A stretch of 64,000 bases of DNA from Amycolatopsis thailandensis. GTDB taxonomy: Bacteria; Actinomycetota; Actinomycetes; Mycobacteriales; Pseudonocardiaceae. Within the stretch, counting starts at the first letter, position 1; each line of letters begins with the position of its first letter. The stretch is taken from contig NZ_NMQT01000083.1 of the NCBI RefSeq assembly GCF_002234405.1, forward strand, positions 1 through 64,000, written 5' to 3'. The notes beneath the pieces were generated by a model. The model was not told the origin of the DNA and made no database searches. It worked only from the letters and a program-made list of their open reading frames with translations. Of the stretch, positions 54,701 to 63,481 are shown piece by piece. The translations under genes and the position numbers were made by a program.

Positions 54701-55558
54701 TCAGTCCTCCTGAGCGGCGACGAACGTCTGGCGCATCTCACCGATGCCTTCGATCCAGCTGACGAGGCGTTCGCCTGCCCTCAGGAACCGCTTCGGCGTG
54801 CGGCCCATGCCCACGCCCGCCGGGGTCCCGGTGAAGACGAGATCGCCCGGATACAGGGTGATGGTCCGCGACAGCGCGGAGATCAGCCTGGCGACCGGGT
54901 AGATCAGTTCGCGGGTGCGGCCGTCCTGCACGGTCTCGCCGTCGACCGCGCAGCCGAGCGCCAGGTCGTCCCGGTTCGCCAGCTCGTCCGGCGTGACCAG
55001 CCACGGCCCGACCGGCGCGAAGTTCGGGAAGGATTTGCCAAGGCTGAACTGCGGGGCGGGGCCTGCCAGTTGCGTGACGCGCTCGGAGAGGTCCTGTCCG
55101 ATCGTCACCCCGGCGACGTGGTCCCACGCGTCGGATTCCGCGACCCGGGTGGCGGTCCGGCCGATGACGGCGACGAGCTCCACCTCCCAGTCCACGTCGC
55201 CACCGGCCGGCAGCACGACCTCCGCGTCGGGGCCGGTCAGCGCGGAGACGAACTTGGTGAACGTCGGGGGAAGTCCTTCCGGCGCCTCGAAACCGGACTC
55301 GGCGGCGTGGGCGTCGTAGTTCAGGCCGATCGCGACGATCTGACGCGGGGCCGGTGAGGGTGAGCCCAGCTGCGCGCGGGTGAAGACGACGCCGGGTTCG
55401 GCGGGCGGCAGTCGCGCCCAGGCCCGGAACTCGTCCCAGTTCTCGTAAACGGACGCGAGGCCGGGGCCGAACTTGCCGCCCGACGCGGTTTCGACGTCGA
55501 TTCCGGTGTCGTCGGCGGTCAGCAGGACCGCGCGTCCGTCCACATTGGCCAGTTTCAT
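54701..55558 (-). CDS. Fumarylacetoacetate hydrolase-family protein
   Basis: A 285-residue FAH-fold enzyme. Motifs: AIGLNYDAHAAESG, metal-binding acidic pair in DVDWEVELVAVIGR, GQDLSERVTQ, FTGTPAGVGMG near the C-terminus. Members hydrolyse or isomerise the ring-cleavage products of aromatic compounds, matching the dioxygenase gene that follows. First gene of the operon; its ATG at 55558 lies in the divergent region shared with the GntR gene. Confidence 0.9.
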   Translation of the reverse strand: MKLANVDGRAVLLTADDTGIDVETASGGKFGPGLASVYENWDEFRAWARLPPAEPGVVFTRAQLGSPSPAPRQIVAIGLNYDAHAAESGFEAPEGLPPTFTKFVSALTGPDAEVVLPAGGDVDWEVELVAVIGRTATRVAESDAWDHVAGVTIGQDLSERVTQLAGPAPQFSLGKSFPNFAPVGPWLVTPDELANRDDLALGCAVDGETVQDGRTRELIYPVARLISALSRTITLYPGDLVFTGTPAGVGMGRTPKRFLRAGERLVSWIEGIGEMRQTFVAAQED

Positions 55559-55627
55559 GACTACCCCTTTCCGGGATTCGGCCGCCTTGACCTCGGTGCC
55601 GGCGGCCTGAATTCGAAACTAACCCCA

Positions 55628-55641
55628 AACTTTCGAAAGTT
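55628..55641. promoter_or_regulatory. Candidate GntR operator
   Basis: Perfect 14-bp palindrome AACTTTCGAAAGTT in the 117-bp gap between the divergent FAH operon and the GntR gene. It ends at the GntR gene's -35, suggesting autoregulation and control of the catabolic operon. Confidence 0.7.
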
Positions 55642-55668
55642 CAACCCAGATTCGTAAAGTGCTAGACT
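55640..55668 (+). promoter_or_regulatory. Promoter of the GntR gene, leaderless
   Basis: TTCAAC (55640-55645) and TAGACT (55663-55668) are 17 bp apart. The ATG at 55676 begins 8 nt after the -10, so transcription should start at or next to the start codon, and no ribosome binding site is present. Confidence 0.65.
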
Positions 55669-55675
55669 GGAACCC

Positions 55676-56404
55676 ATGACCAAGAGCGGCGGAGCGACCC
55701 GCACCGACGGCATCCACCAGGCGTTGCGCGCCGACATCCTCGCCGGTCGGCTGATACCGGGCGACCGGCTCAAGTTCCCGGACCTGGCCGACCGCTACCA
55801 AGTGAGCGTCGGAGCCACCCGCGAGGCATTGACGAGACTGGTCGCCGAAGGACTGGTGGTGGCCAGGCCGCGTCAGGGTTATCTGGTCCGGCCGCTGTCC
55901 CATCGGGATCTGGCCGAACTGACGCAGGCGCGGGCGGAGATCGAGGCCCTGGTGTTGGGGCTGTCGGTGCGGGAAGGCGACACACGCTGGGAGGCAGATG
56001 CCGTTGCCGCGCACCACCTTCTGGAACGCGCGCCGTATCTCGATCCGGCCGATCCGGACCACCTGTCCGACGAGTGGTCGCAGGCGCACGCGGCCTTCCA
56101 TCACGCGCTGCTGGCCGGCTGCCGCAACCAGCGGCTGCTCGACGCGGCGCGGTCGTTGCGACAGGAGGCCGAGCTGTACCGGCAGTGGTCGGTATCCCTC
56201 GGCAACGAACCCGGCCGCGACGTCGCCGCCGAGCATCGAGCGCTACTCGACGCCGTTCTCGCGCGCGACGCCGATCACGCGCAGGAACTGCTGCGTGACC
56301 ACATCGCGCACACCGCCCGGCTGTTGATCAGCTGCGCGCCCGATCAGCCCAACCAGGTCGGGGAAGAACCGGCTTCGCGGTCCTCGGTGACGAACACTTC
56401 GTGA
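55676..56404 (+). CDS. GntR-family regulator, FadR subgroup
   Basis: A 242-residue regulator with N-terminal winged HTH (IHQALRADILAGRLIPGDRL, VSVGATREALTRLVAEGLV) and an all-helical FCD ligand domain carrying His/Asp residues (DEWSQAHAAFHHAL, HRALLDAV, LRDHIAHTARLL) of the metal-binding kind. Divergent from the FAH-dioxygenase-SRPBCC operon with a palindrome between; it probably controls that aromatic degradation unit. The following 56405-56664 gap carries no visible gene and should hold the helicase promoter. Confidence 0.9.
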   Translation: MTKSGGATRTDGIHQALRADILAGRLIPGDRLKFPDLADRYQVSVGATREALTRLVAEGLVVARPRQGYLVRPLSHRDLAELTQARAEIEALVLGLSVREGDTRWEADAVAAHHLLERAPYLDPADPDHLSDEWSQAHAAFHHALLAGCRNQRLLDAARSLRQEAELYRQWSVSLGNEPGRDVAAEHRALLDAVLARDADHAQELLRDHIAHTARLLISCAPDQPNQVGEEPASRSSVTNTS

Positions 56405-56665
56405 ATCGCCTCGGTCCGCCACTCGAAGTTCGCGTCGTGGTCAGTCGCCCACAGCTGGCGGCGGACGCTCAGGAGCCGCGGGCGGATACGGGTCGACACC
56501 CTGTCGGCCGAGGTCGGTCGTGGCCGTCGCGCCGTGGCTCGCCCTTGCCGGCCGCCCAGCCTCGTGTCGACCGGCTGAAGCCGCCGGGAAGAACAAGACT
56601 GTTTCTTCGCGATATCGCCGTGCACCCTCGATGTCATCGATCATCGAACGGCGAGGAGTTCAGGG

Positions 56666-58753
56666 GTGCCGACCAGCGACGAGACCGATCGCGAGCTTGT
56701 CCTCGAACAGGAGTACGTGACCGCCCTGTACGCCAGGCTGGACACCCTGCGCGCGCACGCGGCGACCCGGCTGTCCGCGGCCCGGGATGCCGATCGGGAC
56801 GCGATGGCGTTGTGGCAGGCGGAACTGGCTCGCCTGGAGTCCGTTGAGGACGGACTGTGCTTCGGGCGGCTGGACCTGCGTGACGGGCGCCGTGTCTACG
56901 TCGGCCGACTGGGGTTGTTCCACGACGAGGACGACGAGCAGTTGCTTCTCGATTGGCGGGCGCCGGCGGCTCAGCCGTTCTACACCGCGACCATGGCCGC
57001 GGCGCACGGGGTGAGACGGCGACGGCGCATCACGACCCGAGGCCGGGTGGTCCTCGCGCTGGACGACGAACTGCTCGCTCCGGATACGGCCGATACCGCC
57101 GAGGAAGGCGCCTTGGTCGGGGAGGCCGCGTTGATGGCGGCGGATCGAACCGGGCGGATGCGCGACATCGTGACCACGCTGCAGACCGAACAGGACCACA
57201 TCGTCCGCGACGGATACGCCGGAGTGCTGGTGGTGCAGGGCGGACCGGGGACGGGCAAGACGGCGGTCGCACTGCACCGGCTGGCCTACCTGCTGTACAC
57301 CCGTCCGCACCTGCGCACACGGGGTGTGCTGATCGTCGGCCCCAGCGAAGTCTTCTTGGACCACATCGGGCAGGTGCTCCCCGGGCTGGGCGAACACGCC
57401 GTGGTGACGGGCACGATCGCCCTGCTCCGTCCGGACATCCGGATCGGCCGCACGGACCCGGCGGAGATCGCCGAGGTCAAAGGCGGGGCCGACATGGCCG
57501 ACCGGATCGCCGCCGCGGTGCGGTCGCGGGTGCGCGTGCCCGATGAGCCGGTCGAGGTGGAGTTCGAGCAGCAGACGGTGCGGCTGGATCCGAGTGACTG
57601 CCGCCGCGCGCTGGACATGGCTACCCGGAGTGGATTACCGCACAACCAGGCTCGGCTGGTGTTCCAGCGACGGCTCGTCGAACTGATGGCTCAGCGCCTG
57701 ACCGACCAGTTGGAGAGCGTGGTGTTCACCGATAGCGGCGACGCCATCGATGGCGGCAGCGCCGACGGGCGGCTCAGCCCGGCCGACCTGCGGGCATTGG
57801 CCGCCGCCGGTGTGGTGATCGACCCCGGCCGGGAGGACGACCGTGACGGCCCGAGGCGCCTGCTCGACGAGGACGACGTCGCCCGCCTGCGCAGCGCTTT
57901 GCTGACCGACGGTGCGGTGTGCCGCATGCTGGACGGGCTGTGGCCCCCGCTGACCGCGCGGCAAGTGGTGACCGGCCTGTTCGCCGACCCGGCCGGGCAG
58001 TGGAGCACGGCGGACATTCCGTTGCTGGACGAGGCGGCCGCGATCCTCGGCGAAACCAGCGCCGCGGCCAGGGTGACGTTCGGGCACGTGGTCGTCGACG
58101 AGGCGCAAGAACTGTCCGCGATGGCCTGGCGGATGGTGATGCGCCGCTGCCCCACCAGATCGATGACCATCGTCGGCGACCTCGCCCAGACCAGCGATCC
58201 GGCAGGGGCCTCGTCCTGGGATCGCGCACTGCGACCGCATGTGCGCGATCGCTGGCGGTTGGCCCAGCTCACCATCAACTATCGAACCCCGGCCGAGATC
58301 ATGGCCGCCACCGGCGACCTGTTCGCCGCACACCATCCCGGCCTGCGACCGCCCCGATCCGTACGCGCCGCCGGTGAATCACCCCGGCGACGGCGCACCA
58401 CGCTCGCCGAACTGCCCCACGTCGTCGCCGACATCGCCGGCGGGCACACCTCCGGCAGGCTGGCGATCATCACCCCGCCCGCCCACCTGGCCATGCTCAG
58501 GAGGTCTTTGCGCCTCGCCATGACGACCGCGATCACCGATCCGGTCGTCGTACTGACACCCGTCCAGGCCAAAGGACTGGAATTCGATTCCGTGCTGATC
58601 ATCGACCCGGCCGCGATCCTCGCCACCCCCTTGGGACACAACGATCTGTACGTCGCCATGACACGCGCCACCCGGCGGCTGGAGATCGTGCATCCCGGCC
58701 CGGTACCGGCCGAACTGTCACGGATCCAAGAACGCACGCCGTTTCCGGGGTAG
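56666..58753 (+). CDS. HelD/HelR-like superfamily 1 helicase
   Basis: A 695-residue ATPase. N-terminal coiled region (EQEYVTALYARLDTLRAHA) precedes FGRLDLRDGRRVYVGRLGL, a signature of HelD proteins. Walker A GGPGTGKT is near residue 192; motif II reads VVDEAQEL; motif III GDLAQT; motif V/VI QAKGLEFD and YVAMTRATRRL. HelD proteins bind RNA polymerase and strip it from DNA, and the actinomycete HelR subgroup protects the polymerase from rifamycins. The start is GTG at 56666 with GAGGAG 7 nt upstream. It stands alone. Confidence 0.88.
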   Translation: MPTSDETDRELVLEQEYVTALYARLDTLRAHAATRLSAARDADRDAMALWQAELARLESVEDGLCFGRLDLRDGRRVYVGRLGLFHDEDDEQLLLDWRAPAAQPFYTATMAAAHGVRRRRRITTRGRVVLALDDELLAPDTADTAEEGALVGEAALMAADRTGRMRDIVTTLQTEQDHIVRDGYAGVLVVQGGPGTGKTAVALHRLAYLLYTRPHLRTRGVLIVGPSEVFLDHIGQVLPGLGEHAVVTGTIALLRPDIRIGRTDPAEIAEVKGGADMADRIAAAVRSRVRVPDEPVEVEFEQQTVRLDPSDCRRALDMATRSGLPHNQARLVFQRRLVELMAQRLTDQLESVVFTDSGDAIDGGSADGRLSPADLRALAAAGVVIDPGREDDRDGPRRLLDEDDVARLRSALLTDGAVCRMLDGLWPPLTARQVVTGLFADPAGQWSTADIPLLDEAAAILGETSAAARVTFGHVVVDEAQELSAMAWRMVMRRCPTRSMTIVGDLAQTSDPAGASSWDRALRPHVRDRWRLAQLTINYRTPAEIMAATGDLFAAHHPGLRPPRSVRAAGESPRRRRTTLAELPHVVADIAGGHTSGRLAIITPPAHLAMLRRSLRLAMTTAITDPVVVLTPVQAKGLEFDSVLIIDPAAILATPLGHNDLYVAMTRATRRLEIVHPGPVPAELSRIQERTPFPG

Positions 58754-58823
58754 CGCCAGCACCACCCGCGATCGGGGGTCACTCCCCTGGTTCCCCACCT
58801 TGCCCTTCCCTAGCGTCTTTCCC

Positions 58824-59009
58824 ATGAACGACAGCAAAAGCGTCCTGGTCACCGCCTCTCTCTGGCTCGTCCTCCTCGTCAGCGCCGCCACCAACTCGAT
58901 CGGTCAGTTCGCGGGGATGGACGGGACCATCCGCATGATCGCGGGCGCCGTCTCGGTCGTCTGCATCGTGCTTCTGATCATCCGTTACGTGGCCAAACGC
59001 AGGGCGTGA
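58824..59009 (+). CDS. Small two-helix membrane protein
   Basis: A 61-residue protein with two hydrophobic helices (about 6-24 and 36-55) and a basic C-terminus (KRRA). The ATG at 58824 (MNDSK) is preferred; an upstream start at 58800 adds a proline-rich leader. No ribosome binding site is obvious. No known family. Confidence 0.6.
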   Translation: MNDSKSVLVTASLWLVLLVSAATNSIGQFAGMDGTIRMIAGAVSVVCIVLLIIRYVAKRRA

Positions 59010-59057
59010 ACACACGGCCTGCCCGGCTGGTCTTTCGGGGCTCCTGTTCCCGGTCCT

Positions 59058-59112
59058 TGTTCCCAATGTCGCATTGGAGACGCTCAGCGACACGAATGCG
59101 ACATTGGGAACA
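59058..59112. repeat. Long perfect inverted repeat (18-bp arms)
   Basis: TGTTCCCAATGTCGCATT at 59058-59075 pairs perfectly with 59095-59112 around a 19-nt loop. It lies between the small membrane protein gene and the end of the peptidase gene. There is no T-tract. Its arm-loop-arm plan is like that of the repeat at 48469-48515, though the arms differ in sequence. Confidence 0.85.
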
Positions 59113-59159
59113 TCCGCCGCCGACGCAACAGCGGTCAGGAAAGTCATATTTGACTCCCC

Positions 59160-62100
59160 TCAATAGGACACCTTCGGCGTCGCGCGCACGCCGTAGTGCA
59201 AGTACGGCTCACCGGTCGACAAGGTGTAGAAGGTCACCGGCATCCAGGTCTGGGCACCCGGCTCCCGGCAGACGTAGAGCGAGTCGGCCACCGGGACCAG
59301 GTCGAACTCCATCGTCTTCTCCGGCATCAAGTCCGCGAGCGGACCCGTGACGGTCTGCCGCAGCCGGAGACCGTCCCCTTCGGACAGAACCTCCATCCGC
59401 ACCCCGGCCCGTTCGTAGACGCCGACGTGCCTCGAACCGTCGACGGTGACCGGGATCGCGGGCGGCTCCAGCGGTTTCGGCATCGCCACGTCGGCGAGTT
59501 CCGCGAAGATCTCCCGGTACAGCTCCTGGAACAGGTCGCGGGTGTTGCCGCCGTTGGTGAGCAGCGTGACGGCGAGCCCCTGGGCGGGCAGCAGTCGCAG
59601 GAACGCCGACTGTCCGATCGTGTTGCCGTCGTGGCCGATGACGCGCTGACCGCTCCAGTCGTCGCGGATCCAGCCGAGCCCCCAGGAATCGCCGAGCGAA
59701 TGCTTGTCGGGGATGTCGGCCTGCTTCGAGGCCATCGCGGTCGCGGACGCGGTCGTCAGGATCCGCTCACCGGCCGGGGTGAGGCCGCCGGTCAGGTGCA
59801 GCCGGGCGAATCCGAGGACGTCCTTGGTCGTGGCGGTGATCAGGCCGGCCGGGCCCATGTTCCTGGGCAGTCCCCAGATCGGCGCGGGCCGCGGTTCCTT
59901 GTCCGCGTCGGGGACGTGACCGACGGCGGCACGGAACATCAGCGCTTCCTCGGGCAGGGTCACGGTGTGGGTGAGGCCGAGCGGGGCGAACAGCTTCTCC
60001 CGCATCGCGGCGTCCCAGGTCTGCCCGGTGAGCTTCTCGATCACCCGGCCCATCAGCACGAAACCCGAGTTGCAGTAAGAGAAAGTCTCGCCGAGAGGAT
60101 GGTTCTGCGCGGCCTGGTCGAGGATCTCGACGTAGCGCTCCAGCGTGTCGTCACCACGGCCGGTGTCGGTGAAGACGTCGCCGTCGATCCCGCTGGTGTG
60201 CGTCAGCAGATGCCGCATGGTCACCTGCTTGGCGACGTCCGGGTCGGCCAGCCGCAGTTCCGGGACGACGTCGGAGATCGGCGCGTCCAGATCGAGGAGC
60301 CCTTCGTCGACCAGCTGCATCACCACGGTCGAGGTCCACACCTTGGAGATCGACCCGATCTGGAACACCGAGTCCTCGGTGACCTCGACCCCGGTCGCCG
60401 TGTTGAGCACGCCGTAGGAGGCGTGTACCTCAGTGCCTTCCACGTCTTCGCCGACCCGGGTGATGCCCAGCGCGGCACCGGGGACGCGGTGCTTGCGCGC
60501 GAGTTCGGCCAGGCGCCGTCGCCAGTGCTCCGCTTCGATCGGCACCCGCGACACTCCGCCCACCGGCACGGCGTACTGCTCGACCCAGTCGAGGATCCGC
60601 CGGTTGTAGTCGAGCCGGTGCGAGGGCGGGCCGTCGAGGATGAACAGATGCGACGCGCCCGGGTACAGCACCATCCGGGACGGGACGCCGCGCGCCCGCA
60701 GGGCGCCGAACCACTGCTCGGCCTGGCCGACCGGGCACCGATCGTCCTCCGCGCCCTGGATCACCAGCGTCGGCGTCCGCACCTGGTCGACCTTCGAGAA
60801 CGGCGAGAACTGCTCGTTGGCCTGGTCCCAGGACGTGCCGCCGAGTTCGCCGACGGCCAGGTAGTACCCGGCGTCGGAGGTACCTCCCATGCTGGTCAGA
60901 TCGCTGACCACGCCACCGGTGACGGCGGCGGCGAAACGGTTGTCGCGGCTGGTCAGATAGCAGGTCATGAACCCGCCGTAGCTATAGCCCGACACGGCGA
61001 GCCGGTCCGCGTCGGCGATCCCTTCGGCGACGAGCTGGTCCAGCGGTTCGAGGAAGTCGGGGGAATCGGCGGTGCCCCACGCGCCGACGGCGCCCGTGAA
61101 GAAGTCCTCGCCGTAACCGTCGCTGCCTCGCGGGTTGAGCAGCAGCACCACCCAACCTCGCGCGACGAGCGCCTGGTGATAGAGGTGGACCGAGTCGGCC
61201 GCGCCGTTCCAGGCGTTGTGCGGGCCGCCGTGGATGTCGAGCAGCAGCGGCGCGGCGCCGGAGCGGGCCGGGTCCCGCAGCAGCCAGCCGTGGACGACGG
61301 TGCCGTCGCCGATGGTGAATTCCCGTTCCTCGCGCCGGAAAAGCTCGATCTCGGCGACAGCGGCGCCGTGCCGGGTGCGCACGTCGACGTCGCCTGTCTC
61401 CGGATCGACGACCGCGATCTCGCCGAACGAGGTCTCCGTGGCCAGCGCGACCACCGCTCGGGCCCCCGCGATGTCCATTCCGGACACCACGTTGCCGGCG
61501 CCCGCCAGGACGGCGCGCGGATTCCCGCCGTCGACGTCCACTCGGTACAGATGGGTACAGCCGCGGTCGCGGAGGCCGAACAGTACGGAACCGCCGTCCG
61601 CGGTCAGCTGAGGAAGCGCGCCCGGGTAACCCGCGCCACCGGCCATCACGTTGCGGTCCAAGGAAGCCGCCAGGTCGACGGACTCGCCGTCGTCGAGCGG
61701 GACCCGCAGCAGCCCGAGGTGACCGACCCGCGTGTCGGCCCGGCCGACCACCAGCAGCGCGTCACCGTCCGCGGTCCAGCCGACGGTGCCCGCCATACCC
61801 TCACCGGAGCCGACCAGCCGCGGCTCGGACGTCTTCGTCGTGACGTCGAGAACGTAGGCACCGGAACGGAAAGTCAGGTCCGCGTCGGCGTCCCGCCCGG
61901 CGGAGAACGCCAGGTGGGTGCCGTCCGGCGACCAGGCGGGGTCGCCGGCGTGCCAATCGCCGAAGGTGACCTGCCGGACTTCCTTCGTGGCGACGTCGAG
62001 GACGTGCAGGTGCTTGCGGATGGTCTTGATCAGCCCGGCGCCGTCGGCCTTGAAGTCCAGCCGGTCCGCCACCACCGGCGCGTTCGGCGCGGGTTCGCCA

Positions 62101-62492
62101 CCGGCCAGGTCGACGGCGGCCGAGAACGCGATCTTGCCGCCGTCCGGGCTCCACACCGGCGAGCCCGCCCCGAGCGGGAGTTCGGTGATCTGTTCGGCCT
62201 CCCCGCCCGACGACGGCAGGAACCACAGCTGCGGCGGGCCGTCCTTGGCGCGGAGGAACGCGATCCGCGCGCCGTCCGGCGCCCACTTCGGCGCCAGGTC
62301 GGCGGTTCCGCGTGTCAGCTGCCGGGCTTCTCCGGTAGTGGCGCCGACCTCCCAGAGCGTGTGCGTGTTCCGGTCCTCGTCGCGGTCCGCGGTGCGCAGG
62401 ACGTAGACGATCCGTTCGCCGTCCGGCGACAGCGAAGGCTGGCTGGGGACGGCGATTCCGTACAGGTCGTCGAGACCGAGACGTCGGGTCAT
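59160..62492 (-). CDS. S9 prolyl oligopeptidase fused to a serine beta-lactamase-like domain
   Basis: A 1,110-residue two-enzyme fusion. The N-terminal part (about 1-350) is a TolB/PD40-like beta-propeller (SLSPDGERIVYVL, WAPDGARIAFLR, WSPDGTHLAFS). Residues about 350-640 are an alpha/beta peptidase S9 domain with Ser in GYSYGGFM (near 503), Asp in GAEDDRCPV and His in GASHLF. From about 665 a class C beta-lactamase/DD-peptidase-like domain follows: SISK (near 714), YCNSG (near 807), HDGN (near 955), then a lipocalin-like C-terminal tail. No signal peptide. It would cleave peptides in the cytosol. The ATG at 62492 overlaps the upstream ATPase stop, linking it to a peptide-uptake operon. Confidence 0.9.
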   Translation of the reverse strand: MTRRLGLDDLYGIAVPSQPSLSPDGERIVYVLRTADRDEDRNTHTLWEVGATTGEARQLTRGTADLAPKWAPDGARIAFLRAKDGPPQLWFLPSSGGEAEQITELPLGAGSPVWSPDGGKIAFSAAVDLAGGEPAPNAPVVADRLDFKADGAGLIKTIRKHLHVLDVATKEVRQVTFGDWHAGDPAWSPDGTHLAFSAGRDADADLTFRSGAYVLDVTTKTSEPRLVGSGEGMAGTVGWTADGDALLVVGRADTRVGHLGLLRVPLDDGESVDLAASLDRNVMAGGAGYPGALPQLTADGGSVLFGLRDRGCTHLYRVDVDGGNPRAVLAGAGNVVSGMDIAGARAVVALATETSFGEIAVVDPETGDVDVRTRHGAAVAEIELFRREEREFTIGDGTVVHGWLLRDPARSGAAPLLLDIHGGPHNAWNGAADSVHLYHQALVARGWVVLLLNPRGSDGYGEDFFTGAVGAWGTADSPDFLEPLDQLVAEGIADADRLAVSGYSYGGFMTCYLTSRDNRFAAAVTGGVVSDLTSMGGTSDAGYYLAVGELGGTSWDQANEQFSPFSKVDQVRTPTLVIQGAEDDRCPVGQAEQWFGALRARGVPSRMVLYPGASHLFILDGPPSHRLDYNRRILDWVEQYAVPVGGVSRVPIEAEHWRRRLAELARKHRVPGAALGITRVGEDVEGTEVHASYGVLNTATGVEVTEDSVFQIGSISKVWTSTVVMQLVDEGLLDLDAPISDVVPELRLADPDVAKQVTMRHLLTHTSGIDGDVFTDTGRGDDTLERYVEILDQAAQNHPLGETFSYCNSGFVLMGRVIEKLTGQTWDAAMREKLFAPLGLTHTVTLPEEALMFRAAVGHVPDADKEPRPAPIWGLPRNMGPAGLITATTKDVLGFARLHLTGGLTPAGERILTTASATAMASKQADIPDKHSLGDSWGLGWIRDDWSGQRVIGHDGNTIGQSAFLRLLPAQGLAVTLLTNGGNTRDLFQELYREIFAELADVAMPKPLEPPAIPVTVDGSRHVGVYERAGVRMEVLSEGDGLRLRQTVTGPLADLMPEKTMEFDLVPVADSLYVCREPGAQTWMPVTFYTLSTGEPYLHYGVRATPKVSY

Positions 62493-63481
62493 GGTGCGCT
62501 TGCTCCTCTGGGGATCGCGAGCCGGCGGCTCTCGTTTTCGCTGAAATGGCAGGCCGCCGAATGACGTCGGTGTGCCGCGTCGGCGGCGGGATCCGCCTGG
62601 AGACAGAGCTCGCGGTCGGCGCGCACGAGCGGGCCGACCGGACAGCGTGTGTGGTAGCGGCATCCGGCGGGCGGATGGTGCGGGTCGGCGGGCTCGGTGT
62701 CGGCGGTCGCCGCGTCCTCACCGGTGCCGAGCAAGGAGGTGTGCGCGGAAGGCGCCGCGGCGAGCAGGTCACGGGTGTAGGGATGCTGGGGATCCGTGAG
62801 CACCTGCTCAGCCGGGCCGACCTCGACGATCCGGCCGAGGTACATCACGGCGACGACGTCGCTGAGGTAACGGATCACCGCGAGGTTGTGGGAGATGAAC
62901 AGCATCGACAGGCCCAGCCGCCGTTGCACGGACCGGACGAGGTTGAGCACCGCGCCCTGCACCGAGACGTCGAGCGCCGAGGTGATCTCGTCCGCGATCA
63001 GCACCTCGGGCCGTCCGGCCAGCGCGCGGGCGAGCGCCACCCGTTGCCGCTGGCCGCCGGAAAGCTGCCGTGGCAGGTGCCCGGCGCGATCCGGATCGAG
63101 GTTGACCAGTTCCAGCAGCCGGGCGACCTCGTCCCGGCGTGCGCCGCGACCGGAAAGGACACCGCGCGGGATCGCCTCGGTGATCGACTCCCCGATGCTC
63201 ATCCGGGGGTCCAAAGAGGAATACGGATCCTGGAACACCATCTGCAACGGAGGACGCCTTGGCAGTTTCCGGACGTCCACCCCGCCCAGCAGGACCCGTC
63301 CGGAGCTGACCGGCGAAAGCCCGACGGCGGCACGGGCGAGCGTCGATTTGCCCGAGCCCGATTCGCCGACGAGCCCGACGACCTGTCCGGAAGGGACGGT
63401 CAGCCCGACCCGGTCGACGGCGGTGAGACCGCGCCGTCCGCCGTATCGCACGCTCACCGCGTCGAAGACGAGATCGCTCAC
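62489..63481 (-). CDS. Oligopeptide ABC transporter ATPase, DppF/OppF-like
   Basis: A 330-residue ATPase with Walker A GESGSGKS, Q-loop MVFQDPYSSLDPRMS, signature LSGGQRQR, Walker B VLIADEIT and H-loop FISHN. The C-terminal CxxxCP-type oligopeptide signature (CRYHTRCPVG) is typical of the OppDF subgroup. The start is GTG at 63481, overlapping the DppD stop as GTGA; the stop overlaps the peptidase fusion start. Note VLIADEITSALD, with I where P is usual. Confidence 0.93.
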   Translation of the reverse strand: MSDLVFDAVSVRYGGRRGLTAVDRVGLTVPSGQVVGLVGESGSGKSTLARAAVGLSPVSSGRVLLGGVDVRKLPRRPPLQMVFQDPYSSLDPRMSIGESITEAIPRGVLSGRGARRDEVARLLELVNLDPDRAGHLPRQLSGGQRQRVALARALAGRPEVLIADEITSALDVSVQGAVLNLVRSVQRRLGLSMLFISHNLAVIRYLSDVVAVMYLGRIVEVGPAEQVLTDPQHPYTRDLLAAAPSAHTSLLGTGEDAATADTEPADPHHPPAGCRYHTRCPVGPLVRADRELCLQADPAADAAHRRHSAACHFSENESRRLAIPRGASAP

